Positions 58,448 through 64,000 of a DNA stretch of 64,000 nt are shown here, in pieces. This DNA comes from Trichobilharzia regenti (Eukaryota; Platyhelminthes; Trematoda; Strigeidida; Schistosomatidae): positions 46,128,352 to 46,192,351 of the forward strand of contig OX235270.1 of assembly GCA_944472135.2 (NCBI GenBank). Direction: 5' to 3'. Every line of letters starts with the position of its first letter. The stretch's first letter is position 1. The notes beneath the pieces are model-generated. The model ran no database searches and was not told the DNA's origin. It saw nothing but the letters and a program-made list of their open reading frames with translations. Position numbers and translations under genes: made by a program.

Positions 58448-58837
58448 GTAAGTTTTGACTACATATTTAATTATTTTAATCAGTAGGATAGCATCTTCAA
58501 ATCTATGTGGTTTAATTATTCTTAACTTTTTGCTTATCTCATGTTAAATCAGCTAACGCTGATTGTTGAGGCAGACCGACACCGTACTAGTGATATATAT
58601 CTCAGACACTTGCAAACGATAGTAATCTGCTGCCTTATCAAATCGTTTCTTGTCTCAAAATGACAGGACACTTTAGCCAGCCCAACTAATATCTTTGTAA
58701 ATAAATAAAACTTATTCAGCTCTTCCCACTGATACTTTCAAAATAGCTCCATTTTAATCGAACAAAATCTGCGGTATTTTGCTGTTTGATAATTATTACT
58801 TAGCATTATGCTACAGAATATCCTTGAAGGATATTTT

Positions 58838-59066
58838 TTTCCTTTACGTTCTCCAGTGGAACATAAGGCTTCAAGCTAGTAGCTTGAATTTTCTGTAGCA
58901 GTGTTTATTTTACAGGATGGGGTTGCTAGCCTCATGCCCAACTCTTCCTCTTTACCAGCATTATTTCTGGCTCAGCGAGGTAAAGGAGTGCGTTGTCAGC
59001 CGGGGATCGAACCCCGGACCATTTGCATGGTTGGTGAGCGTCCTAACCGCTATACCACCGACGCAC
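58838..59066 (-). mobile_element. tRNA-headed SINE (RTE-tailed family)
   Basis: Minus-strand copy: head with GGGGTTCGATCCCC box B and GGTTAGGACGCTC box-A region, then body and tail GAAGCCTTATGTTCCACTGG. Close to the 10856-11089 copy. Confidence 0.85.
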
Positions 59067-59651
59067 CTTGAATGATATTAGATATATTATACTGCGTGTT
59101 CTCTTGAACTAATGGCTTGTCAATACAACTTGATTTATGCTGATGAATCCAATAATCTAGTCAGTTAATCTTAAATTAATTATTCACTCATCATTTTTAT
59201 TAGACGTGTGCATGTGTATTCACTTACATTTTCAGTTGGTTGCCTTTACATTTACAAACTATCAGAAGACACAGTGTTTTGCAGCATGAATAAGAAAGAT
59301 TATACTTCATCACCTTTCCTACACTTAGAACTGTGTTTAATCAAGCACCAGATTTACATGTACAGGAAAAACATGAAAGCAATTTGATGTGAAAGCTGAT
59401 TTGATTTATTTCAATTTGAATTTGAAACTTAATTCCAATAAATACTTCAGTGTTGGAAAAATATCGCAAATAGAGTAGTGTTTACCATATACACTTCATA
59501 GAAATGCATCAGCAACAATAATTCTCTGAAAATTTATTTCAGCTATTCACATTCATGCTAATTATTTTTGTAGTTTTTGCTCCAAATAACGCAGCGTTAC
59601 TTGTCACACCTTTGCTAATGAAAATAATTTGCACATTTTATTTCTCGACAG

Positions 59652-59749
59652 GTTGGAATGAAAATCCTGATGCCAGACCGAGTTTCGTGGAACTATACAA
59701 CATGTTTAAAGACTTCGCACTACAACCTCACCTTTATCTTTATTCCAGA
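59652..59749 (+). CDS. EGFR: EGFR exon: end of kinase C-lobe
   Basis: Acceptor CGACAG ends at 59651; donor GTAAGA starts at 59750. Phase is 1 in and 0 out. It encodes CWNENPDARPSFVELYNMF and ends LYLYSR, matching the ErbB motif C-W-x-x-D-x-x-x-R-P-x-F-x-E-L. If the donor is skipped, two more codons lead to a TAG at 59756-59758, giving a tail-less kinase. Confidence 0.95.
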
Positions 59750-60771
59750 GTAAGATAGTGTACATAATGAGGTGATGTACTTAAAATTTAATTTAATTTC
59801 TATAAACATTATCTGAAGATATTCAGTTATGACTCTTTGTACTTCACTGGGAAACTGAACATATGCACATCAGTGCCTTTCGTTTAAGCTAAAAGAGATC
59901 TGTTTTTCGCGAAGGGTGGCTGATCGCAAAATCAACAACTTATTCACTGATAGTTTTCAGTAGGTGTGCAACATCATGAACTTGCACTATTCAGAAAGAC
60001 TTCAGTCTTTAACAGGAACCCGAATGAGATTCAAATATATTTTTACAGTTTTGTCTTCTATATCTTCGTTTGTCTTATTTTTGTACAACAGTGGATTTTC
60101 TAGCTGAAAAATCTGAGACGTAGCTGAAGTCACTAACTACTTATTTTCATTTGATAGGATCTTAATCAAATTACTTCAATAGAGAATTTAAAATTTGCTT
60201 TAGTCATTCCATAAAGCAAAAATGTCCTAAATATAACATGTGCATTAAATCTGAAAATTTTTATAGTAAATTTGCATGAAAACTTGTAGAAATTTCCATT
60301 TAATAAGACGAGTTGCAAATAAGTAAAACAAGTTACTTTTGATGCAATAATTTCCAGCCTACAGCGTGCTTGGGGTTATGTTATCCCTTGCTGCCAAGTA
60401 CATAGTTATATCTACGCTGAACTTATTTAGTCCATTGTAAAGAAAATCAAAATTATGAACGTACAGCTAAGAATTCAGCGGTTGAAATCAACAAATCTAG
60501 CCAAACAAATAGAAATTAAACAGCAATGTCAGTAGACATTAAGCATCTTAAGGTTCAAAACTAACCGAATTTAAAACTGTCTATCAGCTTTTGAAACCTG
60601 AACGAATAGTTATGTTGTATGACTATTTGCGCACATAACTGTCATGCGAAAATTCCCACAGATGTATTCATTGTTTGTGATATGATATCAAAGTAACTGT
60701 CATTTAGATCAGACCAACTGACACTGATATATTATCTAATTTTCTTAACTAGAATCATTCTTTTGTCTTAG

Positions 60772-60816
60772 GATGGAATTTCATCCAGTCGTCTAAAGCG
60801 TGTCACCTCCAGTTGA
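60772..60816 (+). CDS. EGFR: Candidate alternative terminal EGFR exon (short tail)
   Basis: A good acceptor (TTTTGTCTTAG) ends at 60771 and is phase-compatible with the donor at 59750. It opens 14 codons, DGISSSRLKRVTSS, then TGA. No strong phase-0 donor precedes the stop, so this would be a terminal exon. An AATAAA at 61247-61252 could serve as its polyadenylation signal. The reading is an inference from splice signals; an unused cryptic site is the alternative. Confidence 0.4.
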   Translation, partial: DGISSSRLKRVTSS

Positions 60817-62084
60817 TGATAGCGCGAATGAGAGTCAACTACTATATCAATTTTTAAATTAAGAAACAGCAGATAACTTTTCTTGGCTCTGAGTTGCTCA
60901 CTAAGGATTTCATACCTGAATATCAAGCATAGCATTAAACTTATTTGCGGGAATGATTGATTTAGGGATGGTGTGTATCAACAGATCAGCTTCAACTAAA
61001 GAAAAACCAAAAACACAAAGCAATTATTCCAATCTAATATGACATATTCAGCAGTTCAAAGCGTAATCCCATTTGTCACACACTGTAACGCCCTTAAGTC
61101 TCAAAAGTAGCCAACTGCCGCTGGAGTGAAAATTAATAACTTATATTTTCTCACTTAATTGTAATTCGTAACATAAAAACCCTGACAAGTAACTATTAGA
61201 AATGCATAGTTTGGTTAAACAGGTCATAAATTACCATAGAGACGTCAATAAATTCACCTCAGAACCAGTTAAAAACTGTTTCTATTCAAATCAAAGGTTT
61301 GCAGAGAACATATCAGTAGCAATTTTTCGTATCTATGGAGAGATGTATGTTTCATACTCGGTTTTCATTGCAAATCTGCTCGTATTTGAATTCGGAATTT
61401 CATGTACTAGCACGTACTATTAGTGAGCAGATCAGACAGAGGGCACACTTCAATGAACACTTTCAGTGAAACTACGATAATTTCAAAATTGTATGCCTCG
61501 ATAGAAAGCTTTTTAACTCCAAATCAGCATAATCAAATGACTGAGCAATATAGAGGGAATTTGTATAACTCATTTACAGTTTCAGCTGCCATTCATGTTA
61601 CGTATACCTTAGTAGACCACCAAACAACAAAGTTTTGATATGAATACAGAGATGGGAGTTGTCATTCGTGGAGAGACATTGAAAAAATACCTACACTAAT
61701 GCGCAAATTAGAGAAACTCATTTCTAAATAAGACTTTGTCTGTTTTATTATTTTGAAGAAATAAAACTGTAGCAAGCTTTTTGTAAAAACCAAGAAAGGT
61801 ACGATAATCAGGGGTGTGTATATAAAGTGTTCAAAACTTGTGTGATGAAGAGTCAGTTTTGAAGCATTTTACTGAGGATTTCCAGCATCCAGTTTCTGAT
61901 GCCATAAAAATCACAGTTAGGACTCAAAAGCTTCATTGGTTAATAACATTTCAGCACCAAATTATAGCAGTTCTGTTAAGCCTTACTCTGCACAAATCTT
62001 TGACTGCTAAATTCCTATATTATGAGGAGAACGAGTTGTCATTCCTTTTTGCTTTTGGGTTATTTGCATTTCCTTATGACTGAT

Positions 62085-62465
62085 TATTTGAAATGAAATG
62101 CTCCGTCATTTTTAACATGTCGGCTTCTAATACGAAGACTTTGATTATGTCTAAAGATTAACACGATGTTATTTCAGGTGATGATGACTACCAGTCGAAT
62201 CTGGGATGCACATTTCGGTCTAAAATATACAGTCATAGGGAAATCCTAATTTACCTAAAAAATAACAGATACCCTTTGTACAAGAAGCGGCTGTTGCAGC
62301 CCAGTGGCCAAGTAAATAACGCTTTGGTAATTGAAATGAAGGATGCAGGCTTGAATTCTCTGTGGGGAAACCACATTCCACTGACAAGACAGTTACATCC
62401 AGATGATGTGTGCTGAGTAAGACGGAATTTTCATCCAGGTTTCCATTACTAGTTACCATAAACCA
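62085..62465. mobile_element. Opposed, degraded type-A hammerhead repeats
   Basis: 62085-62222 is a minus-strand tail and hammerhead remnant (ACATGTCGGCTTCT, then GGGATGCACATTTCGGTC). 62288-62465 is a plus-strand tRNA-like head (CCCAGTGGCCAAGTAAATAA) and hammerhead remnant (TACATCCAGATGATG). The arrangement is head to head, as at 23099-23668, but much older. Confidence 0.65.
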
Positions 62466-62559
62466 AAATAAGTTATCCATTCTTTCATTCATAGATACTA
62501 ATTTCTCTGGAAGGCTTCCCTTTGTGATCATCTTTATGAAGAACATATTTTATTAGTTC

Positions 62560-62790
62560 TTTTATTCCTTCACGTTCCCAGTAGAATATAGGGCTTCAAG
62601 CTAAAGGCTTGAAGTTTCGGTAGCAGTGGTGTTTATTTTTACGGGATGGAGTTGCTAGCCTCATGTCTAACCTGCCCTCTTTACCAGTCTTATTACTAGC
62701 TTAGCGAGGTTCAAGAGTGTGTCGACCGGGGATCGAACCCTGAACCACCAGCGTGGTCGGCGAGCATTCTACCGCTGTGCCACCGACGCA
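62560..62790 (-). mobile_element. tRNA-headed SINE (RTE-tailed family)
   Basis: Minus-strand copy with head GTGCGTCGGTGGCACAGCGG, a mutated box B (AGGGTTCGATCCCC), and tail GAAGCCCTATATTCTACTGG. Confidence 0.83.
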
Positions 62791-63057
62791 CTGTCTTAAT
62801 CTTTAGAACACTTGATTTTTCGTCCACTTCACATATTAGAGAGATTATAATTATTAATCGTTTAGTTCGGCTGCTGAATTGTTAAGAGTCTAGACTGATA
62901 CAGGAAAGGATAAAACCATGAAATCCATTGGCAACGGAAACGAAGAAAATAAAAGAACTTTTTCTTGTGCGATGTTTCTAGTCGAGTTATTGTTGTTCGT
63001 TAATTTTAATTTTAAATGTCAGCAATAAAGCATGTTTTATTTTCTTTGGTACTTCAG

Positions 63058-64000
63058 AATGAAAGCAGTTCCAACACTGAGGTGTACAGCAGTACTGGAG
63101 GAGACACAAGAAGCCGTGCTACCATTTACCCAACTGCAAGGTTTTCAGGCGAACGTTTTCGACAGTCTAACCAAGCAGTTCCATCGCTTCAACTGGTGAA
63201 AAACAGGAATTCTAGTTCGCCATTACAGAATTCAAATTCAGGTAATGGACTAACAAATCGACGATTTGGTGCTAATAGACGTGTACGTACTAGTTTGTTA
63301 TTACCCCCAACAGTCTTGCAAGCAAACCGTTCAGGTAAATATCCACGACATAAACGACGTAGTATAGGCGGCCGGACAGACTACACAATGTCGACCTCAG
63401 TAAGTATGAACTCTGGTATAGGTGAGCGATGGAGTCACTCATCATTTGCCACACAAAGTCATCCAACACTTGTTAAAGTTGATGAGGTGGGTGGGGCAGG
63501 AAATACTAGCCACAATTTTAAAATCAACAACACAGCCTCTGGGACTAATCGAAATAATGAGCAATATAATGCCGGTCTTTTTTCAACAGATTCATGGGCA
63601 AGTAGTGGACAACCCTTGTTGTCAAGTGACCAAGATAGTTCACTAAGTCATCTGATGTTATCGAACTTCGGCTATACGAGTAGTGAGAGTAGAAGTAGTA
63701 TGCTAGTTAGCTCACCAAGTCAAAATATTCAGAATACCTCATCATGCTCTTCAAATCCAACTGATTCAAGAAATTCACAACATCCATCTGCAGGCGAACC
63801 TATACCTAATACTCACAGAACAGGATCTGATGGAAGAAATAATCTCCCAGTTAGTACATCTTTTGAGGCTGCAGCTGGATATGTGTGGCCTCAGTGGCCT
63901 GATGCCATTCCCAATCCAGATCAAATTAATTCAGATCAGGTGAATTCTGGTGAAACGTCATATATTTCTGCTACAGTCGATGCAGACACCGAAAACAATC
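63058..64000 (+). CDS. EGFR: EGFR exon: long C-terminal tail (runs off window)
   Basis: Acceptor ACTTCAG ends at 63057, phase 0, matching the donor at 59750. The frame stays open for 314 codons to the window edge with no stop. Composition is Ser/Asn/Thr-rich with scattered tyrosines (VYSST, IYPTA, DYTMS, QYNAG, GYTSS, SYISA). These are candidate autophosphorylation sites by analogy with ErbB tails, though no classical YxxM or NPxY motif is seen. A basic KYPRHKRRS patch is present. A strong GTAAGT inside the exon near 63399 could be an alternative donor. Confidence 0.85.

Larger units (their letters stand above)
54835..59651 (+). other. EGFR introns within the kinase region
   Basis: Introns 54835-55297, 55820-56630, 56849-57413, 57620-58300 and 58448-59651. 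They are short compared with the ectodomain introns and empty, except for a tRNA-headed SINE at 58838-59066. Confidence 0.85.
59750..63057 (+). other. Last traced EGFR intron
   Basis: Contains the candidate short terminal exon (60772-60816), opposed degraded type-A repeat halves (62085-62465) and a tRNA-headed SINE (62560-62790). ORFs at 61202-62083 are short, lack family resemblance and look like chance. Confidence 0.75.
3857..64000 (+). other. EGFR: EGFR/ErbB-like receptor tyrosine kinase gene (locus overview)
   Basis: Nineteen exons share one continuous reading frame when joined at GT/AG sites: 3857-4087, 19234-19349, 28197-28332, 29785-29889, 31998-32133, 34808-34971, 44243-44392, 47481-47564, 48834-49177, 49502-49718, 50325-50555, 52063-52271, 54139-54834, 55298-55819, 56631-56848, 57414-57619, 58301-58447, 59652-59749 and 63058 onward. 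The order L domain, Cys-rich, L domain, Cys-rich, TM, kinase is that of EGFR/ErbB receptors. Family knowledge: a plasma-membrane receptor that binds EGF-like ligands, dimerises and phosphorylates tyrosines. The schistosome homologue is known as SER, and from memory alternatively spliced forms have been reported. Both gene ends are outside the window. Confidence 0.95.

Overview
The window reads as a schistosome (blood fluke, genus Schistosoma) chromosome segment. It is AT-rich, with long introns full of retroelements. The repeats include Penelope-like elements (PLEs) with GIY-YIG domains, RTE-clade non-LTR elements, and short tRNA-headed repeats carrying schistosome-type hammerhead ribozymes. 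Species cannot be fixed from the sequence alone.

One host gene on the + strand spans the window: an epidermal growth factor receptor (EGFR/ErbB-like) tyrosine kinase. I trace 19 exons from 3857 to beyond 64000. Every donor/acceptor phase is compatible, giving about 1650 residues in one continuous frame. Two further small exons (1-126 and 527-557) are proposed with low confidence. In order the exons encode the end of receptor L domain 1, a furin-like cysteine-rich region, L domain 2, a second cysteine-rich region, a transmembrane helix, a kinase domain and a long Ser/Asn-rich tail. The N-terminus lies left of the window and the stop codon lies right of it. The kinase carries an insert of about 100 residues between the glycine loop and the catalytic lysine. 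An alternative exon at 60772-60816 would give a short 14-residue C-terminus.

Intron load by region: 1-3856 holds an old RTE copy and a complete hammerhead repeat. 4088-19233 holds PLE remnants, short repeats and a large inverted-repeat element. 19350-28196 holds a PLE with a 567-codon ORF, two hammerhead-repeat insertions, a probable solo LTR and an inverted hammerhead-repeat dimer. 34972-44242 holds a three-level nest: a minus-strand RTE broken by a plus-strand RTE, itself broken by a near-perfect 3.7-kb PLE palindrome. 44393-63057 is ordinary intron with a few short repeats.

The most interesting signal is a shared architecture. At least three PLE loci and two hammerhead-repeat loci are head-to-head inverted copies. 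Four of these five are bounded by 9-14 bp target-site duplications, and two PLEs carry a 31-37 nt tail at one end only. This suggests that the hammerhead short repeats use the PLE machinery, while a different tRNA-headed repeat shares its 3' tail with the RTE elements.
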